In this document: piece after piece, positions 32,762 to 41,196 of the stretch
Layout of the letters: each line of letters starts with the position of its first letter
Position numbering within the stretch: position 1 is the first letter of the stretch
Virus record (IMG/VR): IMGVR_UViG_3300032217_000827
Span: 1-49,658 of that record
DNA: 49,658 bases
Reading direction: 5' to 3' (one strand)
Source: a virus
The notes under the pieces: generated by a model
The model's database searches: none
The model's input: only the letters and a program-made list of their open reading frames with translations
Told to the model about the DNA's origin: nothing
Position numbers and translations under genes: made by a program

Positions 32762-34200
32762 AAATAGTATATTTGGGCGGTGAAATCCCTAGCAATAGAA
32801 CTATCCTTGACCAAGCCAGCGCTAAGAAGGTTGGCGTTAGTTATTGGGGTATTGTAAAGCGCGGATTACCAAAGACTAAAGAGTATTTACTAGAAAACTA
32901 CTTTAAAGATGATGTTGAGATATATGTGCATCCAGGCATCCCTGCCACAGCAGAGCTGACTGAGCAAGAGTTATTTGATTTTTGTGCCGATTATGAAGAG
33001 TTTATTCATAATAACCTAAAAAGAATTACCATTTTTACAGAGGTAGTCCATCCATCGCTTCCAGATGACTTTATAACCCAGCAGCGGGCCTCTGCGTGGC
33101 ACGAGATAGATGAAGCCAAGTTTGGTGTCGTTTACACGTCAGGAAGCCTTGAGAGCCTTGCTACGAGGTATTTAAATATATTTATACAGGGCGATATTGT
33201 TGAACCGCTACTTCCTATGCTTCGCAAGTTTACCACGCAGCACGGGGCCCGCTTCCATCTGCTTAACTCCATCAAGCCTGATATGTTCCGTAATTCGCCA
33301 TTTGAGACTACCAGCACGCTGGCTTGGTTAGCACCTATGATGAGGGGCGAAACTATTGTTTGGTACGGTAATCAACTACACCGTTACCCAAAGCGTATGA
33401 AAGAACAGGCTAGGTCTAGGTATAAGGCTGCGTATGAGCTAGCTAACCTAAGTTTTGATAAGATATTGGCGGATGACGCTGTAGAATTGTCTAAATTAGC
33501 CATTTGGTCATACAATCAATTAGAAGAATGGGCGTTAAAAATGGGTCCTGAGCTAGTAACTAGCGCCAGTGCTTCGTCACCCGATGATTTACCGGAAACC
33601 ACTACCCCTGATGTTACTGGTGGGGGGTCTGAACAAGGGAAACTTGTGACAAGAAACCCTGCCGAAATTCGTACTTTACCTGTGCTTGGGGTAGATGTTT
33701 CACGAGTAATTGAGCAAGACGAAACTGGCCGCGATGTTATCAAAGAAGTACCTGTGCTTCGCTCCAACAGCACTAGCCTACGTCAGTGTAACACCTGTTT
33801 TGTAAAAGATAACTGTCCTGCGTTTAAGGTTGATAACCCTTGTGCGTTTAACCTACCAGTTGAGGTAAAGACTAAGGAACAACTTAAGGGCTTAATTAAC
33901 TCCCTCCTTGAAATACAAGGGCAACGAGTGGCATTTGCTAAGTTTGCTGAAGATTTGAATGGTGGATATCCTGACCCGAATACAGGTCTAGAGATGGATA
34001 GGTTCTTTAAAATGTTAAAGACAATTAAGGAACTAGACGAGTCAAAAGAGGTTATGAGAGTGACTATGGAACGTGGAAGTTCGGCTGGAGTACTGTCCAG
34101 TCTGTTTGGTGACCGAGCGCAAAAACTAACCGAATTACCTAATAATGGACTTAACGAAGAACAGACAAATGATGTAATTAAGAAGATTACCGATGTCTAG
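32758..34200 (+). CDS. Large unknown protein with a four-cysteine site
   Basis: 480 residues, ATG within the previous stop (ATGA). The N-terminal two-thirds alternate strands and helices and contain RITIFTEVVHPSLPDDF and DEAKFGVVYTSGSL. Near residues 343-362 a cluster (CNTCFVKDNCPAFKVDNPC) could hold zinc or an iron-sulphur cluster. The C terminus is helical. No family recognised. Its coupling to the HAD-like and nucleotidyltransferase-like genes suggests one pathway. Confidence 0.6.
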   Translation: MKIVYLGGEIPSNRTILDQASAKKVGVSYWGIVKRGLPKTKEYLLENYFKDDVEIYVHPGIPATAELTEQELFDFCADYEEFIHNNLKRITIFTEVVHPSLPDDFITQQRASAWHEIDEAKFGVVYTSGSLESLATRYLNIFIQGDIVEPLLPMLRKFTTQHGARFHLLNSIKPDMFRNSPFETTSTLAWLAPMMRGETIVWYGNQLHRYPKRMKEQARSRYKAAYELANLSFDKILADDAVELSKLAIWSYNQLEEWALKMGPELVTSASASSPDDLPETTTPDVTGGGSEQGKLVTRNPAEIRTLPVLGVDVSRVIEQDETGRDVIKEVPVLRSNSTSLRQCNTCFVKDNCPAFKVDNPCAFNLPVEVKTKEQLKGLINSLLEIQGQRVAFAKFAEDLNGGYPDPNTGLEMDRFFKMLKTIKELDESKEVMRVTMERGSSAGVLSSLFGDRAQKLTELPNNGLNEEQTNDVIKKITDV

Positions 34201-34201
34201 G

Positions 34202-34353
34202 GCTAGTTACTAGCCCACCCTATTTTAGTTAATTTAGGCATAGTCTAAAATCTGCTTAAAATAACACACCCAATCTTAAATTTCTCCTCAATCCCGATGA
34301 GAGATAATCTATACTAGAACATCTAACCCCCTCATAAAAGAATAGGAAATGCT
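34202..34353 (+). promoter_or_regulatory. Intergenic region with hairpin and promoter before the reductase gene
   Basis: GGCTA-GTTAC-TAGCC at 34201-34215 forms a short hairpin after the previous stop. TATACT at about 34311 is a -10 candidate, placing the transcript start near 34323. No cobalamin riboswitch signature was seen, although the product needs B12. Confidence 0.5.
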
Positions 34354-36387
34354 ATGCCATTATCATTTAAATTAACATCCGACTTTGTAGAAAGTTACAA
34401 GACAAAACCAGTTCCTTGGGGGTTTAAAGACGTTGCTGGTAACTCTGTTGGAGAGATTACCTTTCTAAGAACCTACTCCCGCCTAAAGGCTGATGGAACT
34501 AAGGAAACTTGGCTAGATGTATGTGAGCGTGTTATTAACGGTATGTACTCACTACAGAAAGACCACTGTAAGACTAACCGACTACCTTGGAACGACACTA
34601 AGGCACAGGCTTCTGCTAAGGAAGCATTTGACCGCCTGTTTAACCTGAAGTGGACCCCGCCTGGTCGCGGCCTGTGGGTAATGGGTACCCCGTTGGTAAA
34701 TGACCAAAAGAATAGCGCGGCATTACAGAATTGCGCATTTGTTTCTACTAATGAAATGTCTAAAAACAACCCCGCTAAGCCATTTGCGTTCTTGATGGAA
34801 GCCTCGATGCTGGGCGTAGGTGTGGGCTTTGACGACAAGGGCGCTGATAAAGGCTTTGATATCTATGAGCCAAAAGGCGAACAAATGTACGAAATTCCTG
34901 ACACACGCGAAGGCTGGGTGGACAGCACTGTTGCTTTAATAAATGCTTATTTAAAGCCAGACCAGCCAAACTGGGCATTTAATTACGATAATATCCGACC
35001 TTTTGGTGCGCCTATCGCTACCTTCGGTGGAACTGCTGCGGGACACGAACCGCTTCTGAAGCTACACGAGCAAATCAGAAAACTATTTAATGGCAGGGCT
35101 GGAAATAAGGTAACCCGAATTGATATTGCCGATATAGGAAATATGATTGGTGTCTGCGTCGTCTCCGGAAACGTACGCCGTTCTGCTGAACTCTTGCTTG
35201 GGCGCATTGACGACCAAGACTTTCTAAATCTCAAGAACGCTGACCGTTTCCCAGAGCGTAACTCTTACGACCCAGAAAATCCAGGCTGGGCTTGGATGTC
35301 TAATAACTCTGTGGAGACTTCTGTGGGTACAGACCTCTCACCTATCGTAGATGGTATCGCTCTCAACGGTGAGCCTGGAGTTATCTGGATGGATGTAACT
35401 CGTAAGTATGGGCGTTTGGCCGACCAACCCAACAATAAGGACTGGCGTGCTGCGGGATATAACCCTTGTGCTGAACAATCTCTAGAAAGTTTTGAGTGCT
35501 GTACTCTGGTAGAAACTTACCTGAACAGACACGATAGCCTAGAGGACTACAAGCGTACTCTCAAGTTTGCTTATCTCTACGCCAAGACTGTTACTCTTTT
35601 GCCTACCCACTGGGAAGAAACAAATGCCATAATGCAGAGAAACAGACGCATTGGTACTTCTATGTCTGGTGTTGCTAATTTTGCGGATCTAAACGGGCTT
35701 CCTGAGCTACGTGAATGGATGGACAAGGGCTACAACACTATCGTTAATTACGATAAAGCATATTCCGAGTGGCTTGGAATACGAGAAAGTATTAAAACCA
35801 CTACTGTAAAGCCTTCTGGCACTGTATCTATTCTCTCTGGCGAAAGCCCTGGCGTTCACTGGACACCAGGTGGAGAGTACTTCTTGCGTGCCATCCGCTT
35901 TGGTAATGATGACCCTATGCTCTCTCTCTTTAAAATGGCTAACTACCGAGTAGAACCTGCTAGTGAGAACCCTACTAAAACTTCTGTGGTGTTCTTCCCT
36001 ATCAAATCTCTCGCCAAGCGTTCCGAGAAAGATGTCTCTATCTTTGAGAAAGTATCTCTCGCTGCGACTGCCCAGCGTTACTGGTCAGATAACTCTGTAT
36101 CTGTAACCATCTCGTTTGATGTAGAGAAAGAAATTAAAGATGTAGGTACTGTACTACATATGTACGATGGCCAACTCAAGACAATCTCTTTCTTGCCTAT
36201 GGGTAACCACGTCTATCCACAAATGCCTTACTCTCAAATCTCTCAAGAAGAATACGAACAGTACGCTATGGAACTCTTCCCTATTGACTTTAAGGGTATC
36301 TATGAGGGTCTGGCTATTGACGCTATCGGCGAGGCTTACTGTACTACTGACGCTTGTGAAATCAAACTCATCAAGGACAACCAGTAA
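34354..36387 (+). CDS. nrdJ: Class II (adenosylcobalamin-dependent) ribonucleotide reductase
   Basis: 677 residues, monomeric type. Cys127 (QNCAFV) and Cys383 are the redox pair, Cys372 with Glu374 (NPCAEQ) the radical site, and Cys663/Cys668 (CTTDAC) the C-terminal reducing pair. The Cys372-Cys383 spacing equals that of the Lactobacillus enzyme. It converts ribonucleotides to deoxyribonucleotides for phage DNA synthesis and needs host B12. Codon use changes sharply near residue 265: no CTC leucine codon before, more than a dozen after. Confidence 0.9.
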   Translation: MPLSFKLTSDFVESYKTKPVPWGFKDVAGNSVGEITFLRTYSRLKADGTKETWLDVCERVINGMYSLQKDHCKTNRLPWNDTKAQASAKEAFDRLFNLKWTPPGRGLWVMGTPLVNDQKNSAALQNCAFVSTNEMSKNNPAKPFAFLMEASMLGVGVGFDDKGADKGFDIYEPKGEQMYEIPDTREGWVDSTVALINAYLKPDQPNWAFNYDNIRPFGAPIATFGGTAAGHEPLLKLHEQIRKLFNGRAGNKVTRIDIADIGNMIGVCVVSGNVRRSAELLLGRIDDQDFLNLKNADRFPERNSYDPENPGWAWMSNNSVETSVGTDLSPIVDGIALNGEPGVIWMDVTRKYGRLADQPNNKDWRAAGYNPCAEQSLESFECCTLVETYLNRHDSLEDYKRTLKFAYLYAKTVTLLPTHWEETNAIMQRNRRIGTSMSGVANFADLNGLPELREWMDKGYNTIVNYDKAYSEWLGIRESIKTTTVKPSGTVSILSGESPGVHWTPGGEYFLRAIRFGNDDPMLSLFKMANYRVEPASENPTKTSVVFFPIKSLAKRSEKDVSIFEKVSLAATAQRYWSDNSVSVTISFDVEKEIKDVGTVLHMYDGQLKTISFLPMGNHVYPQMPYSQISQEEYEQYAMELFPIDFKGIYEGLAIDAIGEAYCTTDACEIKLIKDNQ

Positions 36388-36388
36388 A

Positions 36389-36403
36389 TCTCTCTCTCTC
36401 TCT
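36389..36403. repeat. TC dinucleotide microsatellite
   Basis: Seven TC units plus a T directly after the reductase stop. It lies in the stretch where CTCTC becomes frequent on the plus strand. Confidence 0.85.
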
Positions 36404-36413
36404 AAATAGCATT

Positions 36414-36447
36414 AAAGCCCATAGTTAAATACGACTATGGGCTTTTT
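36414..36447 (+). terminator. Terminator of the reductase gene
   Basis: AAAGCCCATAGT at 36414-36425 pairs with ACTATGGGCTTT at 36434-36445, followed by more T. Confidence 0.88.
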
Positions 36448-36492
36448 GCTATTTTATCTCTCTCACAATTTATCTCTCCCGCAGCGTACCTG

Positions 36493-36517
36493 AGCCCAGG
36501 TTCCAGGAACTTTGGGC
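36493..36517. repeat. Interrupted inverted repeat between convergent operons
   Basis: GCCCA and TTCC pair with GGAA and TGGGC. It sits between two terminators, role unclear. Confidence 0.4.
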
Positions 36518-36520
36518 AAT

Positions 36521-36547
36521 AAAAAAGCCCCTATCGCTAGGGGCTTT
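36521..36547 (-). terminator. Terminator of the minus-strand block
   Basis: AAAGCCCCTA at 36524-36533 pairs with TAGGGGCTTT at 36538-36547. The A-run at 36521-36526 is the T-tract for minus-strand transcripts, ending the long leftward block. Confidence 0.88.
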
Positions 36548-36564
36548 AATATTTAAATCGCTGT

Positions 36565-37041
36565 TTAATGGTTAAACGCTATCGCCAATGCGAAACCGAA
36601 GGTTAGAAATGTTATTGGGGTTAGTCCTATGGATTTAACATCAGACAGCACCACTACAAAGAACCCTATTACAAGAGATAGCACTGCCAGAATTGGCAAG
36701 AACGCTAGGGTTACTCCCCACGAGAACCAGCCTAGTATCATCATCAGAGCAGAGAGCAACTTCACATCACCCATACCTAATAGGTCATACTTCACCTTTA
36801 AGAATAAGCCTAATACAGTAGTTCCGATAAAGGAGAGAACAGCGATACCAAGCCTAGCCCACTCACCCTGCCATATGGCTAAAGTCAGCCAACACAACAA
36901 GGTCAGCACCATTAAAGGCACAACCATTTTATTAGGAACTCTCCTAACTCTCACATCAGACAAGATGATAGGGATTACAGCACCACCTACATATGCCAAA
37001 GGCAATAGGCTTATTAGTAATTGTATTTCGCTTATAGTCAT
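36565..37041 (-). CDS. Prepilin peptidase (A24 family)
   Basis: 158 residues, almost wholly membrane-embedded with about five spans. The two catalytic aspartates are present: Asp29 in SDVRVRRVPNK and Asp near 93 in LLGMGDVKLLSAL. It has the compact TadV/CpaA-like form without the N-methylase half. It would cut leader peptides of type IV or Tad pilins in the membrane. No pilin gene was seen in the window. A phage copy could process a phage-encoded or host pilin or alter host pili. It is the last gene of the minus block. Confidence 0.82.
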   Translation of the reverse strand: MTISEIQLLISLLPLAYVGGAVIPIILSDVRVRRVPNKMVVPLMVLTLLCWLTLAIWQGEWARLGIAVLSFIGTTVLGLFLKVKYDLLGMGDVKLLSALMMILGWFSWGVTLAFLPILAVLSLVIGFFVVVLSDVKSIGLTPITFLTFGFALAIAFNH

Positions 37042-37050
37042 TTGATTTCC

Positions 37051-37281
37051 TTATTTATCATCTGGGGTTTCGTTACCCTCGTAGTAATCTCTGTGTTCAT
37101 ACTTGCTCTGTGGGTCAAAGATACCACCCTCGCCATTACAGGCTGGGCAAGCCTCTAGGTTATCCAAAGTTGCCTGACCATTACAGGTGTCGCACTCGTT
37201 CCAGCATACAGGGCAACTCTCATCACAGCCATCACTCTCACTTGTATAGGGGCTTTCTAGCCAGCCGTCATAGTCAAACAT
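37051..37281 (-). CDS. DnaJ-type zinc-finger protein
   Basis: 76 residues. CPVCWNECDTCNG and CPACNGEGG repeat the CxxCxGxG pattern of the DnaJ zinc domain, without a J domain. Small free-standing copies occur in phages and bind zinc; the partner is unknown. Overlaps the upstream gene by one base. Confidence 0.7.
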   Translation of the reverse strand: MFDYDGWLESPYTSESDGCDESCPVCWNECDTCNGQATLDNLEACPACNGEGGIFDPQSKYEHRDYYEGNETPDDK

Positions 37282-37466
37282 TACTCCTCAACCTCTCCCT
37301 CAATTTCTATAACCTCTGTGTTAGCACTTAGTAAAGTAACTGCGTCTATCTCTACTCCGTCTTGCCACCATCTCTTTTGAGAGAGGTCTAGCAGGTTGCC
37401 CCAGTCCTCTCCGTCTTTGGTATCTATCTCCCAGATTTGGCGTACCTCTACTGTGTATTTAGGCAT
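37281..37466 (-). CDS. Small acidic MxKY-type protein
   Basis: 61 residues. Opens MPKYTVEVRQIWEIDTKDGE, a beta-strand start much like the products at 38030 and 47964 (M-A-K-Y openings), and ends in a second strand (NTEVIEIEGEVEE). Probably one family of small beta/alpha proteins repeated through the block. Function unknown. Confidence 0.65.
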   Translation of the reverse strand: MPKYTVEVRQIWEIDTKDGEDWGNLLDLSQKRWWQDGVEIDAVTLLSANTEVIEIEGEVEE

Positions 37467-37698
37467 TATCTCTTTCGCTTTCGTAATCGCTTTCCCAATA
37501 GGTCAAGTCCTCGTTGTTCATAACAGCGTTGATGTAGTCATACCTCTCGCTATCGGATAGGTTGTCTAAAACTAGGTATTGGAACTCGCTAATTTTATCT
37601 GGGTCAAACAAGATAACACCACCCTCGCCATACGAGCCGTCAGCCGTTACCCAGCCAGCATTGTAACTGCCAGCCCAGTTTTCATTTCCCATATCCAT
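37459..37698 (-). CDS. Small acidic protein, unknown
   Basis: 79 residues, overlapping the next gene by eight bases. Trp/Tyr/Asp-rich start (NENWAGSYNAGWVTADGSYG), then an acidic helical end. Function unknown. Confidence 0.62.
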   Translation of the reverse strand: MDMGNENWAGSYNAGWVTADGSYGEGGVILFDPDKISEFQYLVLDNLSDSERYDYINAVMNNEDLTYWESDYESERDNA

Positions 37699-38030
37699 TA
37701 TTCACTCTCCTCTAACTGTTGGCAACTGTCGCATACTCCGTCATTACCAGCCCTCTCTAAGTCAGAGATAGGCTCGTCACACTCGTTACATACGAACTGT
37801 CGCATAAAATCGTAAATCAAGTCGTTTAGCAGGTCGTAGGAACTCTCCCAGATATCATCATAACTGGTTAGTTCCATAACGATAAAGTCCTCAAACTTTT
37901 TAGGGCTTGGGGTAGGTGTTCCGTCAGCGTACTCAAAGTTCTCAGCCAAGAAATACTTAGAGATGATACGCTGGTCTTGGTTTTCTATTTCCGACAATTC
38001 GGCAATTAGTTCTCTAACTGTCTGAGCCAT
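37698..38030 (-). CDS. Acidic protein with C-terminal zinc ribbon
   Basis: 110 residues. Helical acidic body with a C-terminal ribbon, CNECDEPI and DGVCDSCQQ, much like the one ending the product at 47964 (CDDC, CFDC). Starts and stops overlap the neighbouring genes by one base. Function unknown. Confidence 0.65.
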   Translation of the reverse strand: MAQTVRELIAELSEIENQDQRIISKYFLAENFEYADGTPTPSPKKFEDFIVMELTSYDDIWESSYDLLNDLIYDFMRQFVCNECDEPISDLERAGNDGVCDSCQQLEESE

Positions 38031-38218
38031 TATTTACTCTCCTCTAACTCTACAACTTCTATCAAACTGACCCAGCCCTGATTTATGAAATTATGCTGGT
38101 TGTTCTTAATAAACTTATCTAGTTCTGCCATAAAGTTCTCGGCTGTATCTGTTGCGTCATCTAAATCGGTAGCGTCAGTTTCTACTGATACCGAAATCTC
38201 TAATGAGTATTTAGCCAT
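38030..38218 (-). CDS. Small acidic MxKY-type protein
   Basis: 62 residues, opening MAKYSLEISVSVETDATDLDD, with a helix (TAENFMAELDKFIKNN) and a final strand. Same strand-helix-strand plan as the products at 37281 and 47964. TAATG coupling on both sides. Confidence 0.65.
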   Translation of the reverse strand: MAKYSLEISVSVETDATDLDDATDTAENFMAELDKFIKNNQHNFINQGWVSLIEVVELEESK

Positions 38219-38382
38219 TAGTTACTCTCCTTTAATTTCTTTAGCATAACTTCGTAGGCATTGTAAGCACCTTCGGCATAAGCATAATCATAATCTAGGT
38301 TATGCTTATCGGCTACTTTCATATCCTTTTTAAACTCTCGCATAGCCTTTTTAATAAACTTGATTAGTTCTTTAGTTTCCAT
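38218..38382 (-). CDS. Small Lys-rich helical protein
   Basis: 54 residues, all helical and charged (KELIKFIKKAMREFKKDMK). Its ATG and stop both sit in TAATG overlaps. Function unknown. Confidence 0.62.
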   Translation of the reverse strand: METKELIKFIKKAMREFKKDMKVADKHNLDYDYAYAEGAYNAYEVMLKKLKESN

Positions 38383-38621
38383 TAGTTCCACTCCTCTCCG
38401 ATAACTCTCATCAAAGCGTTAGGGGTAACTTTTAGCGTAACACATAGGGCAGAGATAGTTCCACTCGGTATCTCTCGCTGTAAGTGAAAGTACCTAGACA
38501 GACTAGATTTCTGAAACCCTGTTGCTATTGCGAACTGGTTGAGTGACTTGTAGCCAAGTTTCTTGTATCTGGCTACGAACCATACCCAAGCGATTTCCTT
38601 TTGCTTATTAGTTTTAATCAT
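38382..38621 (-). CDS. Cro/CI-like helix-turn-helix protein
   Basis: 79 residues. RYKKLGYKSLNQFAIATGFQ, then SSLSRYFHLQREIP and LCVTLKVTPNALM match an XRE/Cro-type helix-turn-helix. It is related to the product at 43442-43780 (shared RYK-LGYKSL and TPN-L), so the block encodes two similar regulators. They could bind the inverted repeat at 42950 or the 11-bp repeats. Confidence 0.72.
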   Translation of the reverse strand: MIKTNKQKEIAWVWFVARYKKLGYKSLNQFAIATGFQKSSLSRYFHLQREIPSGTISALCVTLKVTPNALMRVIGEEWN

Positions 38622-38991
38622 TTGTTTCCTCTACTTTCGTATTTAGTAATTCGCTAAACTGTTTAACGAAATCTTCCTGTGTGTAATGCGTATTTTCATA
38701 CTGTACCTCGCCTGTATCGGCATTAACAACGATAGGCTCGTTATCATCTGTGTAATCAACTACATCAACCGAGTTGATACCAAAGCCAATATCGCCTGTG
38801 TATCCACCTTGTACGACAGCGAACTCATAGAACAGTTGGGCTGTTAGATAACTTGGGTCACCTACCCTGTCTGTCTTGTTAAGAACTGTGGCAACTGCGA
38901 CAGCGTTATCGCTACCTGCCCAATGTCCGTAAAGTTGTATCGGCTTTGGTAAGCCCTCGCTTGTAATGTAGATAGAACTCCTATCGCCCAT
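38614..38991 (-). CDS. Unknown protein, MGDRSSIYI type
   Basis: 125 residues. Beta-rich start (MGDRSSIYITSEGLPKPIQL) with a YGHWAG motif and aromatic repeats, acidic end. I recognise only the general style of phage and plasmid accessory proteins. Overlaps neighbours on both sides. Confidence 0.6.
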   Translation of the reverse strand: MGDRSSIYITSEGLPKPIQLYGHWAGSDNAVAVATVLNKTDRVGDPSYLTAQLFYEFAVVQGGYTGDIGFGINSVDVVDYTDDNEPIVVNADTGEVQYENTHYTQEDFVKQFSELLNTKVEETND

Positions 38992-39118
38992 TTGATTTGC
39001 CTTTCTTTCTTGATTTATTTGGCTCTGATGTGTAGTGTAGCCAGACCATTAGGGCTAGTGTTTCTAGCCCGAATAGTCCAACTGGCAACAGAACTCCATA
39101 GATGATAGGTTCTAGCAT
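38981..39118 (-). CDS. Small single-pass membrane protein
   Basis: 45 residues. One N-terminal membrane helix (IIYGVLLPVGLFGLETLALMVW) and a basic tail (NKSRKKGKSNGR). Overlaps the next gene by 11 bases. Function unknown. Confidence 0.6.
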   Translation of the reverse strand: MLEPIIYGVLLPVGLFGLETLALMVWLHYTSEPNKSRKKGKSNGR

Positions 39119-39123
39119 AGTAC

Positions 39124-41196
39124 TTAACCCCTGACTTTTCTACTTTTGATTTGATGTTTAACAACATCTCTGGCAACCTTTACCAATTCGTTAGGATTTT
39201 GGATAGTCCTAAAGTCGCTAGCGTTGTGTGTGTAACTGGTAAGGGTCTTAGGGTTGGATAAGATTTGCTTGGCATAGTCCTCGTCACCGAGCCATACCAC
39301 GCTTACATAACAGCCTTGCTGTACTAGGTTAGCGATTTTCTGGTCACATACAGCAGAGTTAGACCACTCGCCGTCTGTGAGAATAAATACTAATTTAGTT
39401 TTAGCAGTTGTATTTTCCATTATTCGTCTAGTTTCGTTTAGGCTGTCTATCGGGTCAGTACCACCACCAGCCTCTACGATACGAACGACAGAGGCATTAG
39501 CAGGGGTATCTCTGTCGTAGATTTCCTTAGCCCCATAACTAAAGGCAGATACAGATACCTTGCCGTTAATGCGTTCTATGCCACGCTTGATAACCCAAGC
39601 CGAACGGCAAGCCGAGCCGATAAGTGACCACATAGAGCCAGACTTATCTATCAAGATACTAGCCTCAATGTCGTACTCGTCGTTGCCCTCTGACCACCTA
39701 TCAAACAGTCTATCTATCTGGTTGATGTCTGCGTTCATAGCCCTACGAACATTTAACTTGCCACTAGGCTTTTCTCTATCCCACGCTGGGTCACTTTCTA
39801 TGCGTAGCAGTTCTAGTTCTTGTGCGAACAGCCTACTAGCAGTCACCTCAGACATCTCTGGGGTAAAGTTGCTAGCCCTACCTTTCTCTAGGGTAGATTT
39901 GCTACTCCTATCCTTTTGGATAGCCTTGAGTGTGTCTAAGACCTTTCGCTGTAAAGACTTATCTGCCTTAGCACGATTAACAGCCTCGTTTAATTGCTCA
40001 ACTACCTCTGACTGTTCGTTAATGAAATCGGCAGTATCAGGATTAACCTCACCTGTTTCCTCGCCAGCCTCGTTACCAGCAGACAGCCCACCGAATAGGT
40101 TGTCTGTCTTATCGCCGTCTAGGGTTAGTAAGCCCTCTTGTTCTTTCTCGCCAACTGGTCTGCCATTTCGCATAGGGGTTCGGTAGGTACAACCATTAGG
40201 GTTATGAGGTAGTGGCTCTGGCTTGCCGTCTTTATCTCTAGGTAACAGAGCAATTAGGGCTGTGATTAGTTCTTTGGCTCGGTCATACTGGCGAGGGAAC
40301 ACCAGCGTACGATATTCATTTATGATTTCGTAAATAGCCTGTGCCTTATCAAACCCATTTTTAGAAATAAACATCTGGGCAGACATCTTGCGTAATTCCT
40401 GTGAGAAATACTTACGCCCAGCCAGCAGGATAAACTGTTCGCCTAGTTTCTCTGTCTTGTTCTCTAGCAGGTAATCACCGAGCAGGGCTACCATAAATGG
40501 TCTAACGCTTGGATACTTGAGTGTTAGGTAATATTCGGCTCGGCAGTCCTCAAGGATATTAAAGACCGAGTTTCGCATAGGGTCTGCCAATTCCTCTGTG
40601 GTATAGGTGTGAACTAGGGGCTTGCCAGCCTCATCTGTCGCATACACATAAGACTTTTCTTTGGTAACTTTCTCGCCTACCCACTTACCCAACGCTGTAC
40701 CAATGCGAGGTGTAAATAGCAGGTGACCTAATTCGTGGTAGTTAAGACCCTGTAAAGATAGGACTGTGTTTTCGTCAAGTTCCTTAATCAACTTGCCAGA
40801 GAACACGATATCTTTGCCGTCATTATAGGCAGGGGCTATCTCTGTTTCGCTAACAGACACCATAACATTTAGACCAGTTAAAATCCTGTCGGCTCGTTGA
40901 TAGACAGATACAATGCTATCTAGCGTGTTGTTCCTAGTGGTGATACCACCACTAGCCCTGTCTTTCTCGCCGTCTAGGTAGATATCGTACTCCTCTTGGA
41001 TATCCATAGATAACTGTACTCGTTCGTTAAAGATTTCCTGTTCGGTCTTGCCAGTTTCCTTAATGGCTTTCTTGATAGCCTCGCTAGACCTATCCCAGTC
41101 TTTAGCGTTGTAGCCGTTTTCATTGAGCCACTCATAGAAACCTTTGCCAACGCTAATGCTTTCTATGGACTGTCTTGTAATCTTTGGCTTAGCCAT
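39124..41196 (-). CDS. von Willebrand A protein with an HExxH zincin motif, CobT-like
   Basis: 690 residues. The N-terminal half contains NYHELGHLL (His154, Glu155, His158), the HExxH zinc-protease motif, as in VWA-linked metallopeptidase families such as DUF2201. The C-terminal VWA domain has a full metal-ion-dependent adhesion site: DKSGS at 517-521, Thr near 580 and Asp near 607 (LTDGEW). A Gln/Glu-rich linker lies between. One base overlaps the AAA+ gene upstream, so the two are made together. Such MoxR-VWA pairs remodel or mature protein targets; CobS/CobT is the metal-inserting example. Confidence 0.78.
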   Translation of the reverse strand: MAKPKITRQSIESISVGKGFYEWLNENGYNAKDWDRSSEAIKKAIKETGKTEQEIFNERVQLSMDIQEEYDIYLDGEKDRASGGITTRNNTLDSIVSVYQRADRILTGLNVMVSVSETEIAPAYNDGKDIVFSGKLIKELDENTVLSLQGLNYHELGHLLFTPRIGTALGKWVGEKVTKEKSYVYATDEAGKPLVHTYTTEELADPMRNSVFNILEDCRAEYYLTLKYPSVRPFMVALLGDYLLENKTEKLGEQFILLAGRKYFSQELRKMSAQMFISKNGFDKAQAIYEIINEYRTLVFPRQYDRAKELITALIALLPRDKDGKPEPLPHNPNGCTYRTPMRNGRPVGEKEQEGLLTLDGDKTDNLFGGLSAGNEAGEETGEVNPDTADFINEQSEVVEQLNEAVNRAKADKSLQRKVLDTLKAIQKDRSSKSTLEKGRASNFTPEMSEVTASRLFAQELELLRIESDPAWDREKPSGKLNVRRAMNADINQIDRLFDRWSEGNDEYDIEASILIDKSGSMWSLIGSACRSAWVIKRGIERINGKVSVSAFSYGAKEIYDRDTPANASVVRIVEAGGGTDPIDSLNETRRIMENTTAKTKLVFILTDGEWSNSAVCDQKIANLVQQGCYVSVVWLGDEDYAKQILSNPKTLTSYTHNASDFRTIQNPNELVKVARDVVKHQIKSRKVRG

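Noticed and set aside
34202-34353. Cobalamin riboswitch before the B12-dependent reductase
   Set aside because: The conserved B12-box and surrounding helices are absent; only a short hairpin and a -10 are present.
39560-40186. Long plus-strand frame opposite the VWA gene
   Set aside because: It is a shadow of the minus-strand gene, Ser/Leu-rich and without a ribosome site; the minus-strand protein has clear domains.
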